Below are positions 31,853-40,674 of a stretch of DNA of 64,000 bases, piece by piece; the stretch's first letter is position 1; the number at the start of each line of letters is the position of its first letter. The stretch lies in IMG/VR virus record IMGVR_UViG_3300009702_000016, positions 100,032 to 164,031 of that record. The stretch is one strand, 5' to 3'. This stretch comes from a virus. The position numbers and the translations under genes are program-made. The notes under the pieces were generated by a model. The model saw only the letters and a list, made by a program, of their open reading frames with translations. It was not told where the DNA came from and did not search any database.

Positions 31853-33527
31853 GATAGACACGAAGGAGCATTCCTTTCGAGTAACTGACGATGGTCGAGG
31901 AATCCCCGTCGAGAAGCATGAGAAGACCGGGGAAAGCACACTAACTACGGTATTCACAAACCTCCAGGCAGGCGGGAAGTTCTCCAAGGACAGCTACGCT
32001 ATCTCTGTGGGACTTCACGGCGTCGGACTAAAGGCGACGAACGCGCTTAGTGACAGACTCCTAGCTCGCGTATGGAGAAAAGGGCATTGTTATGAGCAGG
32101 AGTTCGTGCAGGGAGACCCAACTACCAAGAGGCCCAGGAAAAACAAGGGACTAAACAAGAGAGGAAAGCACGGTACAGAGATATTCTTCCATCCAGATCC
32201 TCTCATCTTTGGGGATAGCCAAATTGATATCTCTCACGTTGTTCGGTGGTTAGGTGAGTGTGTTCATCTTTGCCCCGGTCTAGCTCTTAAGCTGGTGGTT
32301 GATGGGGAAGTAAAGAAGGATATGCGCAGTGGCGGTTTGGATCAGATGGTTGCTGACATGGCCTCTGCGGGTTCTGATTCTGGATTGCACGTTCCTGTCG
32401 TGATATCCTCTGAATCGAATGAAGTATCTGCTTCTTTCTTGTGGAGTGAAGGCGAGGGGGACCATTGGTTCAGCGCATGTAACGCTAGCTCTACTCCAGA
32501 GGGAGGAAAGCATGTAGAGGGGTGTCTAAAGGCAGTTGGGGCGGCGTTGGGTCCTTACGCAAAGAAGAGAAAAGTGGACGCTAGGGACCTTGTAGATGGC
32601 CTGTACGCAGCTGTCCATGTGCTTGTTCCTGAGCCCCAGTTCAAAAGCCAGACGAAGTCCCGGTTGCTGAACACCGAAGTCAGAGACACGGTGTACGAAG
32701 TGGTGTACCCGCAGCTAAAGTCATTTTTTGACCTGAACAAGAAGCTGGCAGATAGAATTGTAGTCAGGGCGTCTCAGATCAGGAAAGCCCGGGATAGCTA
32801 TAAGAAGCTAAGGAAAGCGATAAACACAAAGGTCGTAAAGCGAGATGCAAAGGGAGTTTTGCCTGATAAGCTGGTAGAATCGATGCACTGTAAGCCCGAG
32901 CATCGTGAGCTTTTCCTCGTGGAGGGAGACTCCGCAGGTGGAAGTGCGAAGCTCGCAAGAGACCCGTCATACCAGGAGGTTCTTCCTTTGAAGGGAAAGA
33001 TTCCCAACGCCATACAGCGCCCTGACTCCCTGGTGATGAAGAACTCGGAGATATCGTCTATTATTACGGCCACAGGGGTGCGTCTAGGGGATGACGGAAA
33101 GTTCAGTGACCTGAGCAACGTCAGGGTTGGTCGCATCTTACTCTTGATGGACGCAGATCCAGACGGTGGGCACATTTCTAGCCTAGTTCTGTCCTTCTTC
33201 TGTAAATGGATACCTGATATCGTACGTGCCGGTTACCTCTATATCGTGGATAGTCCTTTGTTTTTGGGAACGTATAAGGGAAAGCAGTGGTTTTCCCATA
33301 CGCTGGCTGAGTTGGAGAAAGAGGTGGGAGTTTCCTCTTCGAAGATGCAGGTTTCTAGGATTAAGGGACACGGAGAGGTAAACTATCCAGTGCTTAGGCG
33401 TTATGCTATGGATCCCGACACTAGGAAATTGTGGAAGGTCACACTCGGTGATACAGATACGAACGTCATAGCCTCTTTGATGGGGTCTGACTCTAGTGGA
33501 AGAAAAAGTCTGTTTGGAACTGTTTGA
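31821..33527 (+). CDS. type II topoisomerase subunit B (GyrB/ParE-like), main part, apparent +1 frameshift
   Basis: The protein contains the GHKL ATPase G1 box DDGRGIPV, G2-like [11 protein letters not shown], and the toprim domain with [11 protein letters not shown] (Glu) and [15 protein letters not shown] (Asp-x-Asp). It is the ATPase/toprim subunit that works with the 34747 product to pass DNA strands. It lacks the N-box residues because these lie in a different frame upstream (31673-31810). The full reading would be about 617 residues, close to ParE size. A start at ATG 31821 alone would give an ATPase without its catalytic Glu, so a frameshift, either real or a homopolymer error, is the better explanation. 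It is followed by a membrane metalloprotease gene, a separation from subunit A uncommon in bacterial pairs. Confidence 0.85.
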   Translation: MEGHATSLLVEIDTKEHSFRVTDDGRGIPVEKHEKTGESTLTTVFTNLQAGGKFSKDSYAISVGLHGVGLKATNALSDRLLARVWRKGHCYEQEFVQGDPTTKRPRKNKGLNKRGKHGTEIFFHPDPLIFGDSQIDISHVVRWLGECVHLCPGLALKLVVDGEVKKDMRSGGLDQMVADMASAGSDSGLHVPVVISSESNEVSASFLWSEGEGDHWFSACNASSTPEGGKHVEGCLKAVGAALGPYAKKRKVDARDLVDGLYAAVHVLVPEPQFKSQTKSRLLNTEVRDTVYEVVYPQLKSFFDLNKKLADRIVVRASQIRKARDSYKKLRKAINTKVVKRDAKGVLPDKLVESMHCKPEHRELFLVEGDSAGGSAKLARDPSYQEVLPLKGKIPNAIQRPDSLVMKNSEISSIITATGVRLGDDGKFSDLSNVRVGRILLLMDADPDGGHISSLVLSFFCKWIPDIVRAGYLYIVDSPLFLGTYKGKQWFSHTLAELEKEVGVSSSKMQVSRIKGHGEVNYPVLRRYAMDPDTRKLWKVTLGDTDTNVIASLMGSDSSGRKSLFGTV

Positions 33528-33535
33528 GGTGCAGA

Positions 33536-34189
33536 ATGAAGAAGTGGTTTAAGGGTCTCGGAGTTGGTGACAAGATTATGGTTGTAGGACTGCTTCTGCT
33601 GTTCCTAACCTCGGGTTCACTCTTGATCTACGGAGTTCTCCATCATCATGAGCAAGGTCTTTTAACTGCTTGCGACTCTCCTGGGGGTTCTTTGGACTAC
33701 AATGGGGAGTGTTTCGAGGTTAGGTGGAACCAGAGTCAGTTTCCCCTCCGAACCTACCTCTCCAGTACGAATCCTTCTCCCCCTCTCAGCCCTGATTCGG
33801 AACTCTCCAGCCTTATATCCTACGTGAATCGGTCCCTTGGTTTTAGGGCTCTCACTCCAACGTCAGATTCTTCCTCGGCAGACATCGTAATTGACTTTGC
33901 AGGAGCGCTTGACGTGGGTTCGCTTCGCATGAAGAACGCTTATGGTGGTGCGCTTCATCATCGTAGAGCCGATGGGTCCCTCTGGTGTGAGGTGCACACC
34001 TGGAACACCGGAACGGCAGAACTGGCAGACAAGGCCCTCACGCATGAACTAGGTCATTGCCTTGGTCTGGCCCATGATGATTTCCAAGCTTCTGCTATGT
34101 ATCCCTCGATTGTCCAGGATGGAAATCGGCCCACGCGACTTCGTTTTACGGATTCTGATGTCCAGTTGCTTCGTACTCTCTACCATTAG
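33536..34189 (+). CDS. membrane-anchored matrixin-like zinc metalloprotease, 217 aa
   Basis: The ATG at 33536 follows GAGGTG. An N-terminal membrane helix (about 14-34, IMVVGLLLLFLTSGSLLIYGV) anchors an exported domain that contains the metzincin motif HELGHCLGLAHD (His170, Glu171, His174, His180) and a Met-turn SAMYP (Met188). The order and spacing match matrixin-type peptidases. A few phages encode proteases for processing, but a membrane-anchored matrixin is unusual; it may act on envelope or periplasmic proteins. A second repeated palindromic element begins at its stop codon. The target is unknown. Confidence 0.75.
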   Translation: MKKWFKGLGVGDKIMVVGLLLLFLTSGSLLIYGVLHHHEQGLLTACDSPGGSLDYNGECFEVRWNQSQFPLRTYLSSTNPSPPLSPDSELSSLISYVNRSLGFRALTPTSDSSSADIVIDFAGALDVGSLRMKNAYGGALHHRRADGSLWCEVHTWNTGTAELADKALTHELGHCLGLAHDDFQASAMYPSIVQDGNRPTRLRFTDSDVQLLRTLYH

Positions 34190-34213
34190 AAGGGAACAGG
34201 GTGGCTCCACTCT
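34184..34213 (+). promoter_or_regulatory. repeated palindromic element, copy 2
   Basis: CATTAGAAGGG, 3 further bases and AGGGTGGCTCCACTCT (34198-34213) begin at the stop of the metalloprotease gene. It matches copy 1 at 31070 over both flank and core. A ribosome site (GGAAGGTG, 34220-34227) and the ATG of the next gene at 34232 follow, so the element lies in a 5' leader. Confidence 0.55.
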
Positions 34214-34231
34214 AGTCATGGAAGGTGTCAT

Positions 34232-34423
34232 ATGAACGATAGGGTAAAGTCAGTATGGAAGGGGCCTGTAACTCGGTCCACCCCTGGACTGGGCTACAGT
34301 CAGGAGTCGCTGGAGGTTTGGTATGGTAAACATGTCCGTGTAACTACCATATTCACCCCCTCAGGTCCAAGCATTCGGTACTTCCCGGACTTGGTATTTT
34401 CATCAGCATCTTACGGAGTTTAG
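34232..34423 (+). CDS. small hypothetical protein, 63 aa
   Basis: Not recognised. ATG 34232 has a good ribosome site (GGAAGGTG). It is a small Ser/Val/Tyr-rich protein with basic patches (DRVKSVWKGPVTRS; WYGKHVRVTTIF). It lies downstream of the repeated palindromic element and between protease and topoisomerase A genes. The leader element and clean ribosome site support it as a real gene. Confidence 0.55.
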   Translation: MNDRVKSVWKGPVTRSTPGLGYSQESLEVWYGKHVRVTTIFTPSGPSIRYFPDLVFSSASYGV

Positions 34424-34455
34424 AAGATCGTGGAGTAGTCAGTTATCTTAGAGGC

Positions 34456-34737
34456 ATGAAACACTCCACTCAAAATAGACTACGAATTGCCTCCTATCGT
34501 TTGCGGGTTTTAGCTAAGGCAAGCAAATGGGTACAGAAAGCGGTGGAACATCCGGGTCGTTTGCACGAGCATTTTGGTATTCCGAAGGATGAGACGATAC
34601 CGAAAGCAAAGATTAATAAGGAGATAGCTCGCCTTCACAAGAAGAAGGAAAAGGAAGGCAAGCTGTCGAAGGAAGAGACGAGTCTTCTCCGTGCACTGCA
34701 GTTGGGCTTGCGTCTAAAAGGAATGAAGAAGAAGTAA
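34456..34737 (+). CDS. small basic helical protein, 93 aa
   Basis: Not recognised. It is Lys/Arg/Leu-rich throughout, with an amphipathic N-terminal helix (NRLRIASYRLRVLAKASKWVQKA) and a Lys/Glu-rich C-terminal region ending in RLKGMKKK. The N-terminal motif resembles the basic 'RxxLARxA' helices of other small proteins in this phage. It precedes topoisomerase subunit A by 9 bases. Nucleic-acid binding is possible. Confidence 0.55.
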   Translation: MKHSTQNRLRIASYRLRVLAKASKWVQKAVEHPGRLHEHFGIPKDETIPKAKINKEIARLHKKKEKEGKLSKEETSLLRALQLGLRLKGMKKK

Positions 34738-34746
34738 GGAGTCTTA

Positions 34747-36963
34747 ATGGCGAGAAAGAAGTCGAAGGGATCTACCCTTCGAAAGCTAGGTTCCGCTACT
34801 GGTATTTCACTTGGAGAGTTTTCGACACGGGCCATGCGAGAGTATGGCTCGTTTGTTCTTATGGACAGAGCGGTGTCCGATGTTCGAGACGGGCTAAAGC
34901 CTGTACAGCGAAGGATTCTTTGGGCTATGCATCAGCTCAAGGCTACAGCAGATAAGGGATTCAAGAAGTCAGCGAAGGTTGTTGGCGATACCATGGGAGG
35001 ATATCACCCCCATGGTGGAGAGGCCATCTACGGGACTCTCGTGACAATGGTCGGAGCACGGTATCCTTTGATCGAGGGACAGGGAAACTTCGGAGGACCT
35101 ACCGATTCCCCTGCCAGCATGAGGTATACGGAGGCTCGCCTTACTCCGCTGTCTAATCTCCTGATGGAGGACATTGCAGTAGGTGAGTTTGTTCCTAACT
35201 ACTCAGGAGACTTGAAGGAGCCGTTGGTTCTGCCCTCTCGTTTGCCTCTTCTGTTTCTAAACGGATCGTCGGGTATTGGAGTCGGCATTCGTGCCGTTAT
35301 TCCTCCTCATAATCTTCGAGAGCTGATTAAGATCCTGGCCTACGTATTGAAGAAGGATAATCCTTCTCTCAAGACTGCGCTAAAGCACCTAAAGGGTCCA
35401 GACTACGGTTATGGTGTCCTTTTGTCCTCGAAGGAGGATATCTTCTCTTTGTACTCCACCGGATCCGGGACCCTTCGATTTAGGTGTGAGTACGAGTATG
35501 AAACTGCGAAAAACGGAACCCATGTTCTACTGGTCAAGGGGCTTGCTCCCGGATTCAATATGGCGGGGTTTCTTAGGAAGATGAGGGACTTGCAGGAACA
35601 GGGCCTGATAGACTACTGCTCAGATGACACTCGGGCTGAGGGGGTTCGAATTTACATCGGATTCAAGGACTCTGGGGTGATCAAGGAACGTGTACTTCCA
35701 GAGATCTACACAACCCAGAGTTATCAGTTCTACGTTGTGAAAAGAAACGGTGAGTCCTCCCTGACAGATGAGACTTTGTTTTCGGGAGGGTTGCTTCATC
35801 TTCTGAGGGAGTTTATCGACTTCAGAAGGGAAGTGGAGAATTCTCGTCTTTCTCTTGCTCTTAGGATGGAGCGAGTCAAGCTTCATCGAGTCAAGGCAGT
35901 ACTGGCGGCTCTTGCTCATCTCGACGTTGTGTACGACGTTCTGCGCTCCCCGCATAAGGACTTGGCGTCCATGCGTGAGTCTTTGTCTTCCTCCCTGTCG
36001 ATCACTGATAAGCAGGCAGGCCTTATTCTGGATATGAAGGTTCATCGTCTTGCACGAATGAATGCATCCATCCAGAAACAGGAGCAAGTCACCATTCGTA
36101 AGACAATGAAGGAAATCAAGAAGGATCTAGACAATATCGATGACGTAATTTTGAGGTCACTCAAGGAAGTCGTAAAGCTATCGGATGCCCGAGGGACACG
36201 AGTGGTGGAAGTAGACGATGCTCCTAAGCTTCCAAAGTGTTCCTTAGAGAAGTACGTTATCATTCAGGGAACGAAGGCTACTAGGCTTGACCGTGCTCCT
36301 TCCCGTCGTCATAAGTTCGACCTCCTTGGGGTGGACTCTTCCTCCGTCTTGTTTGCGTACCGGGATAACAGTGTAACAACATTTAGTCTAAGCTACTCTG
36401 TGGAGGAGGCCCTTCCCTCTCTTCCTGTCGGGGTTATCTCTGGTTCCTCCCCCTTTCTGTGTGCACTAGACGACAGGGGGTTACTGTCGACCATCAAGGT
36501 TCCTTCGAAAGGTTCGTTCAACGTGATGAGAGGAGCAACTGCTTTGTTATCTGCCGTAGGCGCAACCGAGGACACGACTCTTGTGGTCCTGTCTTCTTCA
36601 GGACTATGCAAGACGATTCCTCCCTCTGGGATAAAGGGATCACGAGCATTCTCCCTTGGGAAGAAGCCCTTTCCTTCTAACGCAAAGTGGAAGTCTCAAG
36701 ACCCTTGCACCTTGTATGCAGTGGACTCGGACACTAAGTTGTATTCCTCAAGGGGTCGGTGTGTTGCTCCGCGTCTAGGGGAAGAATACATGTCCAAATC
36801 GATTAGCTTCGATTCAAAAAAGGATCCTCTGTTCACGATTGGGGACGAAAACTTCGTACTCCTAGCGAAGGAGGACAAAAGGGATATCGTAGATCGAAAA
36901 TCTGCGGTGTTGCTTCTCAAGGAGGACAACCTCCGTAGTTGCTGGCCTCTTCACTCTTCATAA
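34747..36963 (+). CDS. type II topoisomerase subunit A (GyrA/ParC-like), 738 aa
   Basis: N-terminal breakage-reunion domain: SVLMDRAVSDVRDGLKPVQRRI region (about 36-58), VVGDTMGGYHPHGG (about 79-91), and the catalytic ASMRYTEARLTP with Tyr127 and Arg126, followed by LLFLNGSSGIGVGI. A coiled region and a tail domain with beta-type repeats (from about 515: FAYRDNSVTTFSL; LCALDDRGLLSTI) follow, as in the C-terminal DNA-wrapping domain. The length fits ParC or a short GyrA; subunit type cannot be decided. It forms strand passage activity with the B subunit at 31673-33527; jumbo phages commonly encode such pairs. Confidence 0.85.
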   Translation: MARKKSKGSTLRKLGSATGISLGEFSTRAMREYGSFVLMDRAVSDVRDGLKPVQRRILWAMHQLKATADKGFKKSAKVVGDTMGGYHPHGGEAIYGTLVTMVGARYPLIEGQGNFGGPTDSPASMRYTEARLTPLSNLLMEDIAVGEFVPNYSGDLKEPLVLPSRLPLLFLNGSSGIGVGIRAVIPPHNLRELIKILAYVLKKDNPSLKTALKHLKGPDYGYGVLLSSKEDIFSLYSTGSGTLRFRCEYEYETAKNGTHVLLVKGLAPGFNMAGFLRKMRDLQEQGLIDYCSDDTRAEGVRIYIGFKDSGVIKERVLPEIYTTQSYQFYVVKRNGESSLTDETLFSGGLLHLLREFIDFRREVENSRLSLALRMERVKLHRVKAVLAALAHLDVVYDVLRSPHKDLASMRESLSSSLSITDKQAGLILDMKVHRLARMNASIQKQEQVTIRKTMKEIKKDLDNIDDVILRSLKEVVKLSDARGTRVVEVDDAPKLPKCSLEKYVIIQGTKATRLDRAPSRRHKFDLLGVDSSSVLFAYRDNSVTTFSLSYSVEEALPSLPVGVISGSSPFLCALDDRGLLSTIKVPSKGSFNVMRGATALLSAVGATEDTTLVVLSSSGLCKTIPPSGIKGSRAFSLGKKPFPSNAKWKSQDPCTLYAVDSDTKLYSSRGRCVAPRLGEEYMSKSISFDSKKDPLFTIGDENFVLLAKEDKRDIVDRKSAVLLLKEDNLRSCWPLHSS

Positions 36964-36977
36964 GAAAGTTGTTTGTT

Positions 36978-37211
36978 TTGAATACCATAACCTTTATCAT
37001 TGCTATCGCCTCCTCTTTCCTTCTGGGACTAAACCTCCTAGTGTTTGTTAGTCTTCGTCGTAATCAGAGGATTCTTCAGGATAAAATCAACAGTATCGAT
37101 GCTGTAGGGGAAGAGGCTGTTCGTATTTATCAGGATGCAGAGAGCCTGTACCTGCACACCTTGACAGGTATCCCCCATAAGGGCAAGACGGATCATTCTC
37201 TTTCGAATTGA
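36978..37211 (+). CDS. small membrane protein, about 77 aa
   Basis: Not recognised. One N-terminal membrane helix is visible (TITFIIAIASSFLLGLNLLVFV) followed by a soluble, helical charged tail (RNQRILQDKINSIDAVGEEA). The frame is open from TTG 36939; TTG 36978 is chosen because AAGAAAG lies 9 bases upstream and it avoids a long overlap with topoisomerase A, but 36939 and 36969 are also possible. The end overlaps the TTG start of the longer reading of the next gene. It may pair with the exported transglycosylase; this is from position only. Confidence 0.4.
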   Translation: MNTITFIIAIASSFLLGLNLLVFVSLRRNQRILQDKINSIDAVGEEAVRIYQDAESLYLHTLTGIPHKGKTDHSLSN

Positions 37212-37264
37212 CTGTCCTCCCTCGTTTTACTTATGCTGCCTCCCAAGGAGGTTTGGAGATTGTT

Positions 37265-38047
37265 ATGCGTTTTTCACTTGCTTTGTTTTTTGGTTTCGTT
37301 CTTGCGTCCTTTCCATTGTACGCGCAGGCACCAACTCATACAGGGTCTGAACGAGATCTAGCTTCGGCTATATTTAGGTTCAAAACAGGTCCGAACGGTG
37401 TGATGAGGTGGAACGAGTGCGGTTCTTCCTTGCGGGGAGAAGCAGCCCAGGAGAGGGCCGATGAGTATGCGGGGTACTTGTGGCATGAGAAGTCTCTCGA
37501 CCCTTCTTTCGACCCCTGGATCGCAGCAGCAATCATGGCACAGGAAAGTAGCTTCAATCGGTGTGCTCTTTCGGGAGAAGCTATGCACATGCTCAGGCAG
37601 CACCTAGAGGAGGAAGCAAACCGAGAGCCCAATGAGAGAGACATCTCCCACCTTCTCAGAAGCGCTGCCTACCGTAGACAGGTAGATGTGGGGCGCTTTG
37701 ACGTGGGTCTGGCCCAGTTCCGCTGGCCCGGGACTGCAGCCCGTCGAGCGGGTCTTACGCGCCCAGAGTCATTACTCACGGCTAGCGTCAGCGTTCATCT
37801 TCTTGCTGTCTCTCTAAGGAGTTACCGTAGGGCGTGTCAGACTACGCCCAGGTATCGAGGTGTCTATTTGGTGAATCGTCGTAATGGGACAATCCGTGTC
37901 ATCAACTACTCCGTTCCATGCACTGACGGATATTGGGTGCAGCACAACAGTCCCTCCCGGTTCAACTACAGGTACTACAGCAATGTCAAGCGAAGGTATG
38001 ATGATTTGCTTGAGTTTTCACGGTCCTCTTCTGTAAATGCTTCTTAG
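37265..38047 (+). CDS. secreted lytic transglycosylase-like protein, 260 aa
   Basis: ATG 37265 is preceded by GGAG at the right distance and gives a signal peptide (MRFSLALFFGFVLASFPLYAQ, cleavage near YAQA); a longer frame from TTG 37208 would bury it. The mature protein has the SLT-type pattern AAIMAQESSFNRCAL (Glu94, catalytic acid) and VGRFDVGLAQFRWPG, where the G-L-A-Q-F motif is typical of these lysozyme-fold enzymes. Basic, Arg-rich C-terminal part. It would cleave peptidoglycan in the periplasm, at lysis or during infection. The signal peptide implies export by the host Sec system rather than release by a holin alone. Confidence 0.75.
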   Translation: MRFSLALFFGFVLASFPLYAQAPTHTGSERDLASAIFRFKTGPNGVMRWNECGSSLRGEAAQERADEYAGYLWHEKSLDPSFDPWIAAAIMAQESSFNRCALSGEAMHMLRQHLEEEANREPNERDISHLLRSAAYRRQVDVGRFDVGLAQFRWPGTAARRAGLTRPESLLTASVSVHLLAVSLRSYRRACQTTPRYRGVYLVNRRNGTIRVINYSVPCTDGYWVQHNSPSRFNYRYYSNVKRRYDDLLEFSRSSSVNAS

Positions 38048-38060
38048 ATCAGGAGACACT

Positions 38061-38513
38061 ATGCAGCAGCAAGATTCCCGCAAAGTTGACTTGACTGGCT
38101 ATTTCTACGCCATCAATGAAGATAGTGACATTGATATTCCAGCTGTGTTTTTGGACGATACCACAGGCACTGAAGCCATTCTCATCTTCAGTAGCATAGA
38201 GACTGCAAAGAAGTATTGCTATGTGACCCGGCCTGAGGCTTCCCCCGCCATCTATCAGCTGGATCGCAAAACAATGGAAATCGAGGGGGAGAGAACTGTG
38301 GTTCAGACGGGACTGATTCGCATTGCACGAAACGTGAAAAAGCATCGCATGAGTCAGATCGCGCATTTTGTGCTGGACCATCCTGGAACCGTGGGCAGGG
38401 CAAGCTACATTGAGGTGGATAACATTGCGCAGTACGGTCGTCGTCCGATTCCTTCCGGCATAGCCACGGTTGATGACCTTTCCTCTTTCTTGGAGAAGGA
38501 GATGGAGGACTGA
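38061..38513 (+). CDS. hypothetical protein, 150 aa
   Basis: Not recognised. ATG 38061 has AGGAGA 6 bases upstream; an earlier in-frame ATG at 38037 overlaps the previous gene and lacks a ribosome site. It is a soluble alpha/beta protein with hydrophobic strands (TEAILIFSSIETAKKYCYV) and an acidic C-terminal helix (LSSFLEKEMED). No catalytic or binding motif stands out. Confidence 0.6.
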   Translation: MQQQDSRKVDLTGYFYAINEDSDIDIPAVFLDDTTGTEAILIFSSIETAKKYCYVTRPEASPAIYQLDRKTMEIEGERTVVQTGLIRIARNVKKHRMSQIAHFVLDHPGTVGRASYIEVDNIAQYGRRPIPSGIATVDDLSSFLEKEMED

Positions 38514-38551
38514 CTTCCTATCGGCGTAGTTACTCCTTATTTCAAGACTAA

Positions 38552-39610
38552 ATGACTGTCAACGAAGAAAAGCCTGACGATTGGATCTATAACGCTGTAC
38601 CTCGATCCAAGGTTGAGTCTGTTGCGAAGGATGCAGAGGCTCGTGTTACTGAGACGGTCAAGAACGCAGTAGCCTCCTACCTTGGCCTGTATCTAAGCAG
38701 TGAGGGACTTCACCGGAAGCTGTTGAACCTGACCGCTGGGTTCTCCGTGCAGTTTGACACACGCATTAGAGGACCAAGGGACCCCGACGATCCCTCTGTA
38801 TACGACATCCAGCTGGCTCGTTATTGGTCCGAGTTGCGACAGAGGTTACCTTGCATCTTGGTGGTTGACACGGGATTCAAGTATGTGAACCCAGGTCTAG
38901 GAGGGATTACGGACTCGTTCCACGTAAGTACTACGACGTCCTCGGTTCAGCTTACTATGCTAGCTGAGATCCCCCTGACTCTAAATGTTGCTGCTCTGGA
39001 CGAGACTACCTGCGGAGACATTAGGGACTTGCTTGTTCACATCCTGGGTCCGCTGTCCCACCTTACGAAAGGTCATGTCATTCGAAGTACGAGGCCAGAA
39101 GACACTTGGGAGGTGCGTATGCCCCTAAACTTTGAACCCTCGGGGCTGACGCATAAGAGCATTACTCAGGATACGAAAGATCAAATGTGGACTACCACGA
39201 TCTCTCTTACAGCTACCTTTGAAGGCCTTATCCGAGTTGCGTTTGATAACCAGCTTCACCCTGACTTGTTTTCAGGCGTGTTCGGAAATGTGGATAAGCC
39301 TGGATTCGCTTATAACCTGGGAACGGGACAGCTGCTTCCTTCCACTGGAACGTCACCCATAGACACGACCATAAACGTTCCCTCTACAATAAAGCTTCAT
39401 CAACATGCGCCAATCGATGTCTCTTGGATTCCCTCGAACTCTTACTTCACCTCTACTGACCCCAGAATCGCTCTGATTAATCAGAGTAACTGTTCTATCA
39501 TACCCAAAAAGCTGGGGTCTTTTCAGGTCAAGCTGGTTCAGACTATTCCCGGCGCAAATAGCGGTCCTAGGATTTTGTTTTCTTGGGACGTAAAGGTAGT
39601 TGCCTCTTGA
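38552..39610 (+). CDS. hypothetical protein, possible virion component, 352 aa
   Basis: Not recognised. It starts with a charged helical segment (SKVESVAKDAEARVTETVKNAV) followed by beta-rich domains (VQFDTRIRGPRDPDD; SVQLTMLAEIPLTLNVAAL; MWTTTISLTATFEG). The C-terminal 80 residues look like a single beta-sandwich of the Ig or Big type (TINVPSTIKLHQHAP ... FQVKLVQTIPG). It would fit a neck, connector or baseplate part of the virion, but nothing specific is seen. It overlaps the methyltransferase start (TTGA). Confidence 0.55.
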   Translation: MTVNEEKPDDWIYNAVPRSKVESVAKDAEARVTETVKNAVASYLGLYLSSEGLHRKLLNLTAGFSVQFDTRIRGPRDPDDPSVYDIQLARYWSELRQRLPCILVVDTGFKYVNPGLGGITDSFHVSTTTSSVQLTMLAEIPLTLNVAALDETTCGDIRDLLVHILGPLSHLTKGHVIRSTRPEDTWEVRMPLNFEPSGLTHKSITQDTKDQMWTTTISLTATFEGLIRVAFDNQLHPDLFSGVFGNVDKPGFAYNLGTGQLLPSTGTSPIDTTINVPSTIKLHQHAPIDVSWIPSNSYFTSTDPRIALINQSNCSIIPKKLGSFQVKLVQTIPGANSGPRILFSWDVKVVAS

Positions 39611-40476
39611 CCCTTAAGAACTTAGTTTACTACGCAGACAATCTTTCTGTCTTATCTCGGATTGAGGATGAATCCATTGATTTGGTGTACATCGACCCTC
39701 CTTTCAACACGGGGAAGGTTCAATCTCGGAAGAATACGAAAGCAGTTAAGGCGAAGGACGGGAAAGGATCACGTAAGGGATTCTGTGGAAAGGGGTATGA
39801 TCTTGTGGATATGGGAGACGTTTTATCCTATACCGACTCCTACTCTGACCAGTACCTGACCTTCTTGAAGCTACGGCTGTCTCACGTAAAGAGAATCCTG
39901 AAGCCGTCTGGGTCTGTGTATCTTCATTTGGACTACCGAGAAGTTCACTATGCCAAAGTGCTTGGTGACAGCATATTTGGGAGGGATAACTTCCTCAACG
40001 AGATTGTGTGGGCCTATGACTACGGCGCAAAGCCAAAGACTCGATGGCCCGCTAAGCACGATACTATTCTAATGTGGGTCAAGTCAAAGGGAGACCATCT
40101 GTTCAACGTCGAGGACATTGACCGAATACCCTATATGGCACCTGGAATGGTTAGTAAGGAAAAGGCAGCCAGGGGTAAGCTACCCACTGATTGTTGGTGG
40201 CACACGATTGTAGCCCCTACGGGGAAAGAAAAGACGGGGTATCCAACACAGAAACCTCTTGGGGTACTTGAGCGCATTATTAGGGCTTCTTCTCCTGCTG
40301 GGGGTACGGTATTGGACTTCTTCGCTGGGAGTGGGACTACCGGAGAGGCTGCGTTGAAGCTAGGCAGGCAGTTCATTCTAGTGGACTCTAATGACCAGGC
40401 GATAAAGGTGATCCGTAAGCGTTTGGCTCCCTATGTGGCTGAAGGTCATAAAGTATCGTTCATTAAGAAGAAATAG
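39607..40476 (+). CDS. DNA methyltransferase (N6-adenine or N4-cytosine type), 289 aa
   Basis: TTG 39607 overlaps the preceding TGA. Motif IV IDPPFNTG (Asp30-Pro-Pro-Phe) lies near the N-terminus and motif I VLDFFAGSGTTGEAAL (about 236-250) near the C-terminus: the order typical of the beta class of amino-methyltransferases (N6_N4_Mtase family). A segment KPKTRWPAKHDTILMWVKS matches the 'KHD.iL.Y.KS' region common in this family. It transfers methyl groups from S-adenosylmethionine to DNA; phage copies often protect against restriction or mark phage DNA. No restriction enzyme lies beside it, so it is an orphan. A strong terminator follows. Confidence 0.8.
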   Translation: MTLKNLVYYADNLSVLSRIEDESIDLVYIDPPFNTGKVQSRKNTKAVKAKDGKGSRKGFCGKGYDLVDMGDVLSYTDSYSDQYLTFLKLRLSHVKRILKPSGSVYLHLDYREVHYAKVLGDSIFGRDNFLNEIVWAYDYGAKPKTRWPAKHDTILMWVKSKGDHLFNVEDIDRIPYMAPGMVSKEKAARGKLPTDCWWHTIVAPTGKEKTGYPTQKPLGVLERIIRASSPAGGTVLDFFAGSGTTGEAALKLGRQFILVDSNDQAIKVIRKRLAPYVAEGHKVSFIKKK

Positions 40477-40502
40477 TAACAGAACTCCCTATTTTGGGTA
40501 AA

Positions 40503-40536
40503 GGGTGCTGGACGGCTTTGTCCAGCACCCTTTTTT
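40503..40536 (+). terminator. strong rho-independent terminator
   Basis: A perfect 11-bp stem (GGGTGCTGGAC at 40503-40513 with GTCCAGCACCC at 40520-40530) around a 6-base loop, followed by TTTTTT at 40531-40536. It ends the methyltransferase transcript and separates it from the tail module. The remaining region to 40674 holds no gene that I can support; it probably includes promoter sequence for the tail module. Confidence 0.85.
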
Positions 40537-40674
40537 CGTTTCTGGGTCCTAGACCCCTGGCACTTTGCTGTTATCTAGGATTTGTCCTATGACATTTCAT
40601 ATTTTAGGGTTACTTTCTCCCAAGCTATCTGGTTGACTGCTACACCTTACTCATATCGCCAAGGTCATTTGTTG

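Noticed and set aside
31821-31853. ATG 31821 as the true start of topoisomerase B
   Set aside because: It would remove the ATPase N-box and the RPGMYIGS region, which are present in the adjacent frame directly upstream with the right spacing.
40582-40674. Upstream extension of the 40675 gene
   Set aside because: Sequence composition does not look like protein, and the ATG at 40675 begins the charged helical protein; the extension is likely promoter/leader DNA.
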